Shown: piece by piece, positions 11,911 to 23,076 of the stretch
Position numbering within the stretch: the first letter of the stretch is position 1
Layout: every line of letters begins with the position of its first letter
Assembly (NCBI GenBank): GCA_965178125.1
Contig: OZ237768.1
Span: 682,001-746,000 of the forward strand
Reading direction: 5' to 3'
Source: Bilabrum cf. latius
Taxonomy: Eukaryota > Bigyra: Bicosoecida > Bigyra > Bicosoecida
Length of the DNA: 64,000 bases
Notes under the pieces: generated by a model
Told to the model about the DNA's origin: nothing
Database searches by the model: none
Seen by the model: only the letters and a program-made list of their open reading frames with translations
Program-made: the position numbers and the translations under genes

Positions 11911-14679
11911 ATGGCTTCTGTTTGCGTAGTTTAGCCTACGTCTGTGTCTGATATTCAACGTGCTTTGCGGATCGCGTGCTGCACAGGTACGAAGCTGCAC
12001 CTTGAGGGATCGCTGTCATTCGACGCCCACGTTCTTGGACGTAGTGACTTGAGTGACAGCTCGAAATATGTGATTTTGTCTGAAGCTGAGTATATCCAGA
12101 AGTATGATACAACAGCTGGCTGTTTGGGTGCCAATGGAGATGGACAGCTTGCAAGCATTTCCTTTGCTGGTAGTTCGAACGGGCGACACGCTGACGGCGC
12201 GGGCATCCACCACACGAACAGCGCCAGCAGCCGTAATGAATCAGCGCTTGTCGGTTCTGCAGATTCGCCTTGCCTCGTTCTCAGCATGGGTGGCATGGAC
12301 CGCGTCCTGGCCTTGGACACGGAGCGTAGACTGGTCAAGGTGCAGGCGGGCATCTCGCTCGAGGCGCTGAGGTCCTAGCTTTCTGCACATGGTTTATGTC
12401 TGCCAGCAATTGGTGTGACAGAGGGGTCTCATACGAGGGATGGTCTGCAGCTGTGGCAGGCGCTGGAGCGGGGCCACTGCGGTGTGGGGCCCCGGCAGCG
12501 GATGCTCGGGGGCAGGGTGCGGGAGGCGCAGATCGTCCGTGGGAATGGAGAAAGCGTCCTCGCTTCCAGTAAGCACTTGAGAGACGTGTTTCGAGCCAGT
12601 CTCGCGGGCAGCTGCGGGCCTCCTTTGGTGGTGCCAGCGGGGTACTTGCTCGAGTGCTCGCCCCAGTTCGCTCTGTGCCCCGTGGTGGGGCCATGTCCGC
12701 AGGAGACAGGCATCGGCCTCATACGCAGGGCCGCTGTAGAGTCTACCCAGCGTTCCACCTCAAGTAGGGATGGTTTCAATGTCCCCGAGCCCACTGCCCC
12801 GCTGCATCGTCAGGGCGGCATGCTTCAGGTGCTGTGGACCCCCGACTTGGTGGACGCAGCGGGCGAGGGCCGCACCTGGGCTCGTCTGCTGCTGGCCCGC
12901 ACCATCGGCGAGCTGGCAGGCTCACCTAAGACTGGACCAGCGGGGACTGAGTCGGCCTCTGTTGGTCCCTCCGGGTCCACCCGGAGGGGGGCTGGGGCGC
13001 TGCGGCCCCTGGGCCCGGGGAGCGTTGCAGCCAGCGAGGCCACGTCGCTGAGTCCAGGGACCGTGCGGACCTCCCCGGGGGGCAGATTTGTCGTGCCGCC
13101 GAGTCTGACAGGCAGAGCCAAGACACGGCCAGGGGCAGGAACAGGGACAGGGCAGGTCTCGAATGAACACGGGGGGGCGGCAAGCGATGGAGCATCGGAT
13201 GGCTCCGTGCCTGTCCGTGTCGCGCAGCAAGTCCCCGCGGGCAGTATTCCTGGCCAGGGACCGCTGCTAGAGGCGTGCTGCTGGGCCGCGCAAGATGCGG
13301 TGCATGCAGGTGTATCCGCTGCTTGCTGTGATGTGCCTGGCTGCGTGTCCAACGCGCACAGAGCAGCGGCCGGTCTTGCTCTCGTGCTGGGCGTCACTGA
13401 GGTTGTGCTGCTGCTCTACCTGCTGAGCAGCGCCGCAGGCTTTAGCTGGCTGGCTGGTCCTCTGGCGCAGCTGTGGGTGTGGCTGTCTCCTGTTGCGGCT
13501 GCAGAATCGGCGGGTAGGCGCGGGGTATGCAGCGCTTGGGGGCTGCCCCAGTGGTCGTCCTCCCAGGCCAGGGAACAACGGACCCGCGCCCGACTACTCG
13601 CGGCCCTGGCATCTCCTAGTCCCTAGCCAGACACCCCCAGCGCGGCCTCCTCCCTCCCCCCTGAGTGCTTCTAGACCGCTTCGCGGGCGCTGGGGCTGGA
13701 TCCATTGGCGATGCCAAGCCCCTCGCTTGCAGGCGGGGCCACTGGATGGCTGCTGGACGTTGGGAGGACTACGCACCTGGGCTGGGCGGTACCCCGTGCA
13801 GAAGCCGACCAGGCTCTGGAGGCGGTTCGGCGAGCCATGGCGCGTTGGGCGGCAGGCGGTGCCCTGTCTGGATCCAGCGCGCTGCCTGCCCCAGCGAGGA
13901 AGAGACAAGGCCGGTGGGGCGGGGTGTGGCCCGGGTCTGCAGGGTGGGCTGGCATCCAGAGGCAGGGGCAGAGGCAGGGGCAGGATTCTGGGGGCAGCAG
14001 CCACGACGGTGCTTCGGACGAGTTGGGCGGGGTGTCTCGTGGGAGCATCCCTGGTGCGTTCGGGCCCGGGGTAGCCATGCCCGCCCTGGGCGTCGATCTC
14101 GTGAAAGGGGACCACTGCTGGCTGTCTCCCGCGGCTGGGGCGGACTCCATGGTGCTGCGGCTGCGGTGGGTGCCGCTGCAGCCGTGGCTATTGGCCCTCC
14201 CCCTGGTGGGCGCCGTGCTTCGGGGGGCGTGCGCCAGGCATGCGTCTCTAGTGGCATCGCTCGGGGCCGCGCTGGTGAGCGACCAAGTGGCTGCCCGGCC
14301 TCTGGGCGCCGCTGCCCACCGGCTGATGGTCCCTCCGCTGCTGATGCGAAGACTCTTTCGCAGGTGGGCGGCTGTGTTGGACCTGCGAGATGACGAGTGC
14401 GACCCTCAGCACGCGCTCGTCAGCCGGGACTGGGACGGGTGGCTCGCTGCCTCGGAGGCGCCGGTTGCAACCGAGGACGGGGAGAGCTTGGGGATGGCAG
14501 GGGCGGCTGCCATTGGTGGCTTGCTGGAAAACTTGGGCGGCGGAGGCCCCGGGGTCCAGCAGGGTGAGGGGGGGGGCGGGCTTCCTAAGGCGGGGCCGAC
14601 TGCCAGCGGGGAGGACCACCAGGACTCCGGGCTCAGAGCACGACAAGTCACCCCTAGTGCGGGTAAGACAAGTGACTAA
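11911..14679 (+). CDS. Divergent FAD-binding (PCMH-type) oxidase-like protein
   Basis: Frame of 922 aa from ATG 11911 to TAA 14677-14679 across TAG at 11932, 12376, 13624 and 13675. The N-terminal third resembles the FAD domain of aldonolactone oxidases (gulonolactone/arabinonolactone type): SDIQRALRIACCTGTKLHLEG (shortened here to the SDIQRALRIA start), then MDRVLALDTERRLVKVQAGI followed by LxxL-x3-GL and a THGxG-like SHTRDGL. The first TAG in this stretch (12376) sits in the helix of the LxxxL motif. The C-terminal two thirds carry hydrophobic helices but I do not see the HWGK motif expected at the end of these oxidases, so the substrate is open and the domain may be degenerate. It is divergently placed 104 bp from the RCC1/BTB gene. 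Confidence 0.6.
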
Positions 14680-14860
14680 TCGTTGATTGGATTGAGGCCT
14701 GATTGATACCCAGATGCTTGTGAATCCGCGCAGAATGATGGATTTTCTTGAAGTGCACGTTATGAAGATGAATGCAGGCACCGGGGGGCAAGTCTTTGAC
14801 GACGACCACGAATCCTGGGCTCGTTGGAGCCTTGTCTTTCAATCACCACCTCATTTTGGC

Positions 14861-17197
14861 ATGGACATTATCAAACGAAATTAGGCAGCTACCGCGGGGA
14901 GGAAAGGGTAGGCGTAGAACAGGGCGCCTGCGCCCATCCAGATCACAGCTGAGCAGCTGCTGCTCGAATCGCGATTAAGACAGAAAGAATTGCAGCCAGA
15001 ATCAAAGCCCCGGGTTATAATTAAAGATGCAGTCGAGTTAGCGGAGTACAGAACGAAGAAGAGAGCCGAATTCGAGCGCGGGCTAAGAGCCCAGATGTCG
15101 CGCAAGAAGATTTGGCTTGCCTATGCTAGATGGGAAGAGGAACAGAAAGACTTTGTACGGGCGAGGTCAGTTTTTGAACGAGCTTTGGATGTAGACTACC
15201 GGGAGACGCGAATGTGGACGGCGTACGCGGACATGGAAATCAGGGGGAAGTTTGTGAACCGAGCAAGGAACGTGTTGGACCGCGCCACAGCTTTGCTGCC
15301 CAGAGTTGACGCATTGTGGTACAAGTACGTGTTTTTGGAGGAAGCAGTAGGCAATTTTGAGAACTGCAGGGCGGTCTTTGAGCGCTGGATGCAGTGGGAA
15401 CCCGAGGAGAAGGCGTGGCTGTCGTTCGCGAACTTTGAGACCAGGCACGGCACAGCGGACCGCGCCAGGTCTGTCTACACCCGGTACGTTGCTTGTCATC
15501 CGTCCAGCGAATCGGTGCTCCGGTTTGCCAAGTGGGAGGAGCGGCAGGGGCAGGTGCCCCTCGCCCGGGCCGTGTTTGGGCGAGGGCTGGAAGACCTGGA
15601 GGAGCACGAGCTGGGTGCCGAGTTCTTTCTCGCATTTGCACGGCTTGAGGCGCGCGCTGGGGAGGTGGAGCGAGCGAGGGCCGTGTATCAGTTCGCCGAG
15701 GAGAGGCTTGCTGCTCTGGGGGCGGCAGGGGCTGCCCCCCTGCGCCGGGTGCAGCGGGAGCGGTCGCAGTTCGAGCGGCAGCAGGGTGATGCTGCGGGTG
15801 TGGAGGGCGCCGTGGTGAGCAAGCGGAGGCAGGAGTACGGCTCGATGGTGGGCAAGAACCCGCTGGACGTGGACGCGTGGATGGACTTGCTGCGGCTGGA
15901 GGAGGCGCACGGGGACGCGCAGTCGGTGCGGCGAACATACCTGCGGGCGGTCAAGCATGCCATGCCTCCCCGCAGGGAGAAGAGATTCTGGAGGAGATAC
16001 GTGTGGATCTGGCTGCGATGGGCGTCCTGGGAGGAAACAGACGAGAAGGGCGGGGGCAGGACTGCTGCTCGCAAGGTGCTGGGCTCTGCACTGCGCGCCA
16101 TCCCCCACTCTGTGTTCACCTTTGGCAAGCTGTGGAGGGCCGCGGCCATGCTGGAGGTCAGGGACAAGAAGTTAGAGGCCGCCCGACGGGTCTTTCAGAC
16201 GGCTCTTGGGAGGTGTCCCAAGGACAGCGTGTTCCGGGCAGCCATCGATCTCGAGTGGCAGCTGGGCGAGGTGGACCGCTGCAGGGCGCTGCACAGGGAC
16301 AGGCTGCTGTTTGCCCCTTTCGCATCGAGGGCCTGGCAGGAAGCGGCGGATCTGGAGGCCAAATGCGGGGAGGACGAGCGCGCGCGGGCGGTGCTGGAGC
16401 TGGCACTGGCCCAGCCCTCGCTAGACATGCCCGAGGCGGCCTGGCGGGCGGCCATCGACCTCGAGGTGCAGCTGGGTGAGCTGGGTAGGGCCAGGGCTCT
16501 CTACCGGAGGTTGCTGGACCGGTCAGCTCACGTCAAGGTGTGGCTAGCTGCCGCCCGCTTCGAGGCCAAAGTGGCGCAGCGGGCCTCGGATGCTCGCGCG
16601 GTGCTGCGGCGGGCGTACGACTTCTTCAAGGGGCAGGGGGAGCGGGGCCACGCGAGCAGGGCCGTGATTGCGGACCAGTGGGCCCGATTCGAGGCCGCGC
16701 AGGCCAGGCGCGCCGGCCTGGAGGACACACCCGCGCTGAGGGAGGCGCTGGCCAGGAGGCCTCAGGTGACCGTGCGCACGCGGGCCGTCCTCGGAGAGGA
16801 CGGGCTGCCCCGGGGAACAGAGGAGGTGCAGGAGTTCCACTTCGCCGACGATGTGCAGGCGGCGCCCGGGGCCCGATTGCTGGATAAGGCACGCGCGTGG
16901 AAAGCCAAGCTGGAGAAAGCCAAGCGCGCCAAGCTAGCAGCAGCGGGGGCGTCGGGCGAGGGCACAGCATCGCAGCCAGTTGCGGCACAGATTGCACAGG
17001 AGCAGGCTGTACCGCCGACTTCATCTTCATCATCGTCTTCTGCGGCATCTTCAGGCATGGCATCGGCGCAACCAGACGGTGCAGCGATGGAAGATGGCGA
17101 TGATGGGGACGACGAGCCGGCTGTAGGGAGCGAGTCGCAGAGACAGGAGCAGCCGCAGGTGGGAAGCAAGCGACCCAGGGGTGACACAGGGGATTGA
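14861..17197 (+). CDS. CRNKL1: Crooked-neck / CLF1-type HAT-repeat splicing factor
   Basis: Core component of the Prp19-associated (NTC) complex, a scaffold for spliceosome activation in the nucleus. The N-terminus NRAPAPIQITAEQLLLE matches the family NKAPAEVQITAEQLLRE, and about 15 HAT repeats follow (ARSVFERALDVDYRETRMW, VLDRATALLPRVDALWYKY, KLEAARRVFQTALGRCPKD). The tail is acidic and Ser-rich. TAG occurs only in the first 20 codons (14879, 14906, 14912 region), immediately before the conserved NRAPAP block. I start at ATG 14861, the nearest ATG to the conserved block; the same frame stays open upstream to ATG 14713, so the start could be earlier. Length 778 aa is typical (human about 850, yeast 687). 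Stop TGA. Confidence 0.92.
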
Positions 17198-17340
17198 CGA
17201 TGGAAGCCTCGCCTTGGTCTAGCATACAAGTTGCTAGCGGGAAAGTCCAGCCGCTGTATATGACCAAGGTGATGCATACCCCTATACAATGTACCGTGCA
17301 CGGACGGCATCGTAAAGAGTCTAGGCCGTCAAAGCTGCGA

Positions 17341-18657
17341 TTACGTCATGCCACCCCCGTCCCGATCCGCACCATCCTCCATGCCTCCAAAGTCTCTGTA
17401 GAAATCCGACTTGTCCATGGCACGTCTAGCTTCGGATGGCTTCCACGCCGATGCCCCCGCCACCCCTCGGCCGGCAGAGCTGGACCCAGCCCCCGCCCCT
17501 CCTGCCGCCGCCCCATCTGCACGCTCACCCCCCACCGCTCCCGAGGACCCGGATTCCCTCGCATCTGAGGCATCGGTCGACCTACCCCCGCTGCCCCCTG
17601 CTCCCTCTACCATGTCCCCGTCCCTCACCGACCGCACGTCCCAGAACCGCAGCGAGTCATCCAGCGCGCAGGACCCCAGGAGCCCTCCGCACCTGCTCAG
17701 CCGCATGGCCTGCACGGGCTCGTCGCCATGCTCCCCCACCACCCGGACGATGCGGTGAGGCTGCACACCAACCAGCCGCACCAGTCCATCTTCGCCTCCA
17801 GAGAAGACCAGTCCCGAATCCGAGGGACCTGCCGGCGCCAGGCAGTCCACGCTGCCCTCGGGCCCCACCAGCCTGTCGTCCATGTCGCCGAATCGGCCCC
17901 AGGAGAAGATGTGCAGAGGCCCGTCCTGCGTGCCCACGACAACCTTGCTTCCTCCCTTGATGATGGCGCAGCTCAGCAGTGCACTCTCCTAGTTGTCGCT
18001 CTGGGCGAGGACCCGGCCTTTGCGCAGGTCGATGGCTGACACCGTCCCGTCCCCGCTGCACGACACCAAAGTGGCCTTGTCTTCCCTCAGAGCAAAGTCC
18101 ATAATAATATCGTCGTGAGGGGACCCATCCTTAAACCGAAACGCGGGCTTCTGGCTGCGGATGTCCCACACGACGATCTATCCCTCGTCGTCGCCCGTCG
18201 CTAGTACACGACTGCTGAACTGCAAAGCGCAATTCACCGGGTTCCCATCGTGTTCTGAGTCATCTGACCACACCTTCTTGCCATTCGCTGCGACAATTGA
18301 AACTGCTCCATCTGCTGTTGCGCACACTAGCGCTCCGCCGTCGCTGGTGAACCTCACCTTGCGGCAAGCTCGCTTGCTGACCCCAACGCTAGCCACTCGC
18401 CGGACGGCTGCATCTGTACCAGCACGATACTGGAACAAGTTGATATCACCACTTACTAACCCCGCGCATACCACGTCTTGAGAAGGATGGAAGTCAAGAT
18501 CAAACACGCTGCAAGGGAACTCTATGGCAGGCGGGGCGCCGGCGTCGTGCGCCTCCTTGCTTGCTTTTCCGGCATACCCACCCTTCCGTGCGGAGGGATC
18601 GGGCCGTTCCCACCCAGATGCTCCCGTTGAGGGCGCTGGGGCGGCCGACGAGCTCAT
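17341..18657 (-). CDS. WDR55: WD40 protein WDR55/Jip5-like
   Basis: 438-aa beta-propeller protein of the WDR55/Jip5 family, linked in other eukaryotes to rRNA processing and cell-cycle progression in the nucleolus. Visible blades: FDLDFHPSQDVVCAGLVSG, VLATGDDEG followed by IVVWDIR, TLVSCSGDGTVSAIDLRKG, VVVGTQDGPLHIFSWGRFGD, LRFWDVRSVRDG. Two in-frame TAGs (18180-18178 before IVVWDIR; 17991-17989 in SDN-TAG-ESALLS) fall in loops; in many relatives the second site is Gln (SDxQEDELLS). The C-terminal 90 residues are low-complexity Gly/Ser/Asp, ending in KSDFYRDFGGM, as in the family's acidic tail. Stop TAA. It converges with the CLF1 gene, 143 bp apart. Confidence 0.87.
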
Positions 18658-18764
18658 GCTACGGTGTGTTGCAGTTGGTCATCATGTCGGGGGAATGGCG
18701 GCGCTGATCACACCTGCCTACTAGTACTGCAACTGTGGGTTTGCTCGGCCCATTACGGCGCACC

Positions 18765-21184
18765 ATGTCGGAGTTTTCCAGTTCGGTCATGTTAGGCGAC
18801 CTAAATGACTTTATTAGCCCATCCTAGGCTTGCGTCAACCCCTTGTTTAGCGGTGATTCGAAGCAGGACACGGCAACAACAACGAGTGCTGGCGATGGCG
18901 GAACAGCCGCCATCAAACTTGAACTAGACATGTCTATGGATCCTGACTTTAAGCCTGATCTAATCAAAGGTGGAAGTACATCATCGCCTGGCGAATCGGT
19001 AGCATAGGTCTCGCTAAACGATTGCTTGGCGTGTTCAGGCTGCGTGACGTCCGCTGAGGCCGTCTTAGTGGAGCAACAGAGTACAACTCGACTGAGGTCA
19101 GACCTCAGCGAACTGGACGTGAGCATAACCCAACTAAAAAATATATGCGAACGATGCTACTGGGTGCCCACCTGCTGCCTCCACCATAACATGTACTTCC
19201 TTCGCAGCCGTCAACAGCGGTCATCGTGTCCATCAGTCCGGCAGTGGTTGCCTCGGTGCAAGTCGAACTTGGATTGAAGAGCTCGAACGATACGATATAG
19301 CTCATTGAACGAACCGCAAGCCAGCTCCGGCCGGGAGCAGTTGCAGTGCCCCTTGGTGCCCCGCTGGAGGTGGCGCGTGCCAACACCGCCGTGGAGATGG
19401 TGCACCGCATCGCAGCTCGGCGATCGACCGAGCTTGCTGGGCTCTATGCAGCGGCCGATAAGTCTGGTGACCCTCTCCCTGCCGCCCTTACCGCTCTGCG
19501 TGCTCCTGGTCTCGCCCCCCTTCGAGAGGCAGTGCTGGCGGTGCGCGGGACAGTTGTGGGAGGGAAAGGGAAAGGGACAGATGGCATGCCCGCTGGCCCC
19601 GCAGCCGGATCGTCACTCCCCTCGATCGCCCCTGGTCTAGCCCCATGGGAGGCCCCCACCCCCAGCGTGGCAGTCAGCGCCCTCGAGAGCAAGGAGGTGG
19701 ACCCCTCCTCGGGGACAGAGCTAGGGGCCGTGCGGGCCAGGGAGCGCGTTGGAACTGACATCGTGCCACCTTGCCTGCCTATGCTCGTCTCGGAATGCCC
19801 AGGGTGGGTCTGTTTTGCGGAGAAGAGCAGTCCCCAGTCTCTGCCATACCTGGCCCGCACCCGGTCTCCCCAGCAGGTGCTTGGGCTAGCTGTGCTCAGG
19901 GACGCAGCCCACCGTGGGCCCTCCAGCATCAGCGCCAGCTCTGCCAGCTCATCGAGTACCAGCTCATCGAATGCCAGCTCATCGAGTGCCGCACCATCCC
20001 GAGCGTTCTACCATGTATCGATCCAGCCGTGCTTTGACAAAAAGCTAGAGGCTGCAAGGCGGGATTTCGTTCATGCAGCCTCTGAACCAGCGGCCGGGAG
20101 TGGAGGGGAATATGTGGAAGGGGTTCCCGAGGTGGATTGCGTGCTTTCGGCTGCTGAGGTCTTGGAGCTGGCGCGGGAGGTGGGGGTGTTGCCGGCGAGT
20201 GGAGAGGTGGTACAGGCCCAGTCCAAGGCAACAGCCACAGAGACAGCAACAGCAGCTGTAGGGTCTGATAGCAGCGAATCGAAGTCAGACACCAGCCCAC
20301 TCGAGAGGTCAATGCCATCAAGGTCGTCAGGAGGCTCTGCCCTGCTTGAGGCAATGCGAGTCGGCTCTGATCCGGGCGTGACCTGCGGCTCTGCCTGGCA
20401 GCACGTCTCATCAGGGGCCTATGCCGAGCACGCCCTCAGGTTCGCTGCCCTCGCCCTCGCGGTGGGACTAGGTCTCAGCGGGCTAGAGGATGCGGCCATG
20501 CAGTTGGCGGGGCCCCTGTCCTGGCGGAAGGGCCGCAATGCCGACATGTGGGAGGCAGCGCTGGTGGTGCCGGGCAGTGCGCGCAAGCCAAAGGAAGAGG
20601 GCAGCAGTAGCGAGGGACTCGTGCTGAGGGCTGCCACTGCGTATGGATTCCGCAATATACAGGGCATCATCAGTCGTCTGAGGAAGCAGTCGAGGCAGAT
20701 GAAGAGAAAGGAGGGCAGCGGGCAGCCCCCGGCCGCTCCGGTGCTAGACCTGGTCGAAACTATGGCCTGTCCCAGCGGCTGTGCGAACGGAGGTGGGCAG
20801 CCCAAGCTGGTCCAGTCCTCAGAGGCGGTAAAATCAGGTGTGGTCTCCAAGGCGGAGGCACAGGCAGCGCGGGCTGAGGAGGTGCGGCAGGCGATGCGAT
20901 CGTGCTCGGGGTGCGGTGGTGAGGCGTGTTCGTGCGTCTCAGGTACGGCAGGGTAGGACAGGGGCAGCAAGCTGGCAGGGGGTAGGGCTGCAGGACGAGG
21001 TGGAGATGCCACGAGCAGTGCAGCGTCCTGCATGCGTGAGATGCAGCTGTCCCCCGCTGCCTGCGCCGTGCTCACAGCGGTCGGCTCTCTGCCCGGCGGG
21101 CTGGACGGCTCTCCACTGGGCACTCAATTTCACCGGGTGCCCCCCATGGTGAGCGAGGTGGCAGGTAGCGCTGTGAGGTGGTGA
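18765..21184 (+). CDS. NAR1: NAR1/NARFL (CIAO3), cytosolic Fe-S assembly factor
   Basis: Fe-only-hydrogenase-like component of the CIA machinery that hands Fe-S clusters from the cytosolic scaffold to the targeting complex. Exons 18765-19118 and 19208-21184 give 776 aa. N-terminal cluster ligands: ACVNPL Cys, then NDCLACSGC. Later motifs: [71 protein letters not shown]. The protein ends in ...AVRW, the C-terminal Trp used by CIA clients and NAR1 for targeting-complex recognition; this end is reached only by reading TAG 20954-20956 as sense. Other TAGs: 18825 (PS-TAG-ACV, Gln in human PSQECI and plant PSQACV), 19005, 19298. A Ser-rich tandem repeat (about 19935-19995) interrupts the middle. 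Confidence 0.95.
19119..19207 (+). other. Intron of NAR1
   Basis: 89-bp intron, gtgagc...ttcgcag, phase 0. Removal joins the Cys-rich N-terminal domain to the strand VIVSISP that opens the hydrogenase-like domain. Confidence 0.85.
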
Positions 21185-21367
21185 GCGAAGCGGCCGAGCA
21201 GAAAGCACTACCGTACTAGCATGCCAATTTGACGGGGTTTGCACAGGAACGTGCACCTTTGTTCGCCAAGCCGTGGTGTCGGGCAACATGCAAGTGAGCA
21301 TTGGCACAATTAGTCCCTCCGCCAATGCTGTCAATAACCTCCTCGAATATGTATCGCAAGCACCGTA

Positions 21368-22774
21368 TTAGGTCGGTTTCTTGCGCCTAGCCACTGCTGC
21401 CTCATCATCACTATCATCCTCCAAGCCACCCGGATCCACGGGAGCAGGTGCGGGCGCAGTCGCAGTGGCTTTGGGAGTGGCGGCACGTCTGGATGCCGCA
21501 CCTTCTTCATCATCATCGTCATCCTCCTCACTGTGGCCCCCACCAGACACAGCGCCACCCAGCAGACCCCCCGCGCCACCACTTGCACCAGCACTCGGTC
21601 CATCCGCACCGCTCCCCGTGCCCCCCAGCTCAGCCTCCAGGTCAACGCCCCCCGCACCATCTCCCGCTCCCCGTTCTCCCCCCCCGTCCTCGTCCTCAGG
21701 GAACACCCACGTGGTTCCCTCCGCCACCCGGTCGCTCCCCGGAAACTCGCCTCCTCCCAACACCCCCCCTCGGTCTGCACCCCCTGTGGGCTTGCCTCCC
21801 GCACCCGGGCCTGCCATCGCATGATCCGAGTGCCGGCCTACGACCGGAATGGACGGAACGAGGTCCCTCGCCAGCACGTCCTCCTTGGCCCCAGCCAGGA
21901 AGGCGTGGTCCAGCAGCTGCGTGGCCGTGGGGCGACGCTCCGGGTCCGCCTGCAGACAGGCCTGCACGAAGGACTTTAGGGCGCTGGAAGGCTCTTTGGA
22001 GTTTGGGGTCCGCTCGTACAGAGCAAATGTGGGAGGGGCCTCCTTGAGCGTTCTCCGGATGACCTCCATGGGTGCCATGCGCTGGTAGGGGGCCTAACCC
22101 TTGGCCAGCTCCATGGCAGTGATGCCGATGCTCCAGATGTCGGCCTTGGTGTTGTAGCCGCGCTCGTCCTGCCGCATCACTTCTGGCGCCATATTGGTCG
22201 GTGTTCCGATCATGGTGCCCCGCCGTCCCTCGTCGCGCTCGCCCACACCCATCAGTCCCGCCACCCCAAAATCAGCAAGCTTCACCTCTCCTTTACGGTT
22301 AAGCAATATATTGCCGGCTTTAATGTCTCTATGAATCATGCGATCGCGGTGGAGATACTGCAGCCCCTCAACGGATTGGCGCAAAATGGCAGCAATGCAG
22401 GGCTCGCTCAGGCCCTGCCCGTCCTGCAGCTCGCCTGTCCGCTGCAGCACTCGCAAAATATACTGGCATGACCCCAAATCCATCAAAGGCATAACCAGCC
22501 ACAAGTCTGACTTGTCAACAAATGTGCAGTACAAATTCAGTACGCTGGAGTGTCGGCAAGTGCGCATTGCTCGCACTTCCACATCCAGATCCTCCGGGTT
22601 CTGCAGCTTATCGAGTGCCATGATCTTTATCGCTACCTCCATCCCCAGAGGCAAGCATCTGGCCCTAAATACACTGGCAAACGCCCCCTTGCCAATCTGC
22701 TCCACTATTTTGTAGTCTGCAGGAGTTGTGGGCCAATCGCATTCGGCAGGAGCCGAGCTTGAAGCTCCCGCCAT
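21368..22774 (-). CDS. STE20-type Ser/Thr kinase, OXSR1/SPAK (FRAY) subfamily
   Basis: 468-aa kinase. Domain residues 18-290: glycine loop GKGAFASVF, VAIK lysine, catalytic HRDIKAGN, DFGVAG, activation segment GTPTNMAPEVM (family GTPCWMAPEVM), then the APE-following helix and AKG-TAG-APYQRMAPMEVI, where relatives have TGxAPYxxxPPMxV. The TAG (22096-22094) is at a variable polar site. The C-terminal 170 residues are acidic and Gly/Ala-rich; I do not see a clear OSR/PASK C-terminal docking domain. Family members relay WNK signals in cell-volume control; that role here is inference. Stop TAA. Confidence 0.88.
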
Positions 22775-23076
22775 GCTCCAATCTAATCAGCAACAGGAGT
22801 ACGAAGTCCAACACAGTCGAGAAACTATTGCACCTAATACGATTCCTTTCTAGCTGGGAGGCACGACAGTTGCTTGGGATTGTAAACGAGCAGCTCATGT
22901 CCTGAATATACCAGAGCGTACTGAAACAGCGCGCTACTGGTTGTCGCCTGCGGTCTTTTGTCTGGTCTGGCTGGACCGGATAGCAGCAGAGCATTCAGAA
23001 CAGAGTGCCCAATTGCAGCGGTAATGTTTGACAGACAAATGACTCCTAGACAATTCATGGGATGCTCGTTTCAATA
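22775..23076. other. Intergenic, nothing recognised
   Basis: Between the start of the kinase gene and the end of the Rab prenyltransferase gene. No conserved ORF, RNA gene or repeat seen. Confidence 0.5.

Noticed and set aside
14654-14842. Minus-strand ORF between the oxidase and CLF1 genes (VVVVKDLPPGACIHLHNVHF)
   Set aside because: Faintly like an OB-fold strand, but it starts right after a TGA with no ATG, overlaps the oxidase 3' end and has no continuation.
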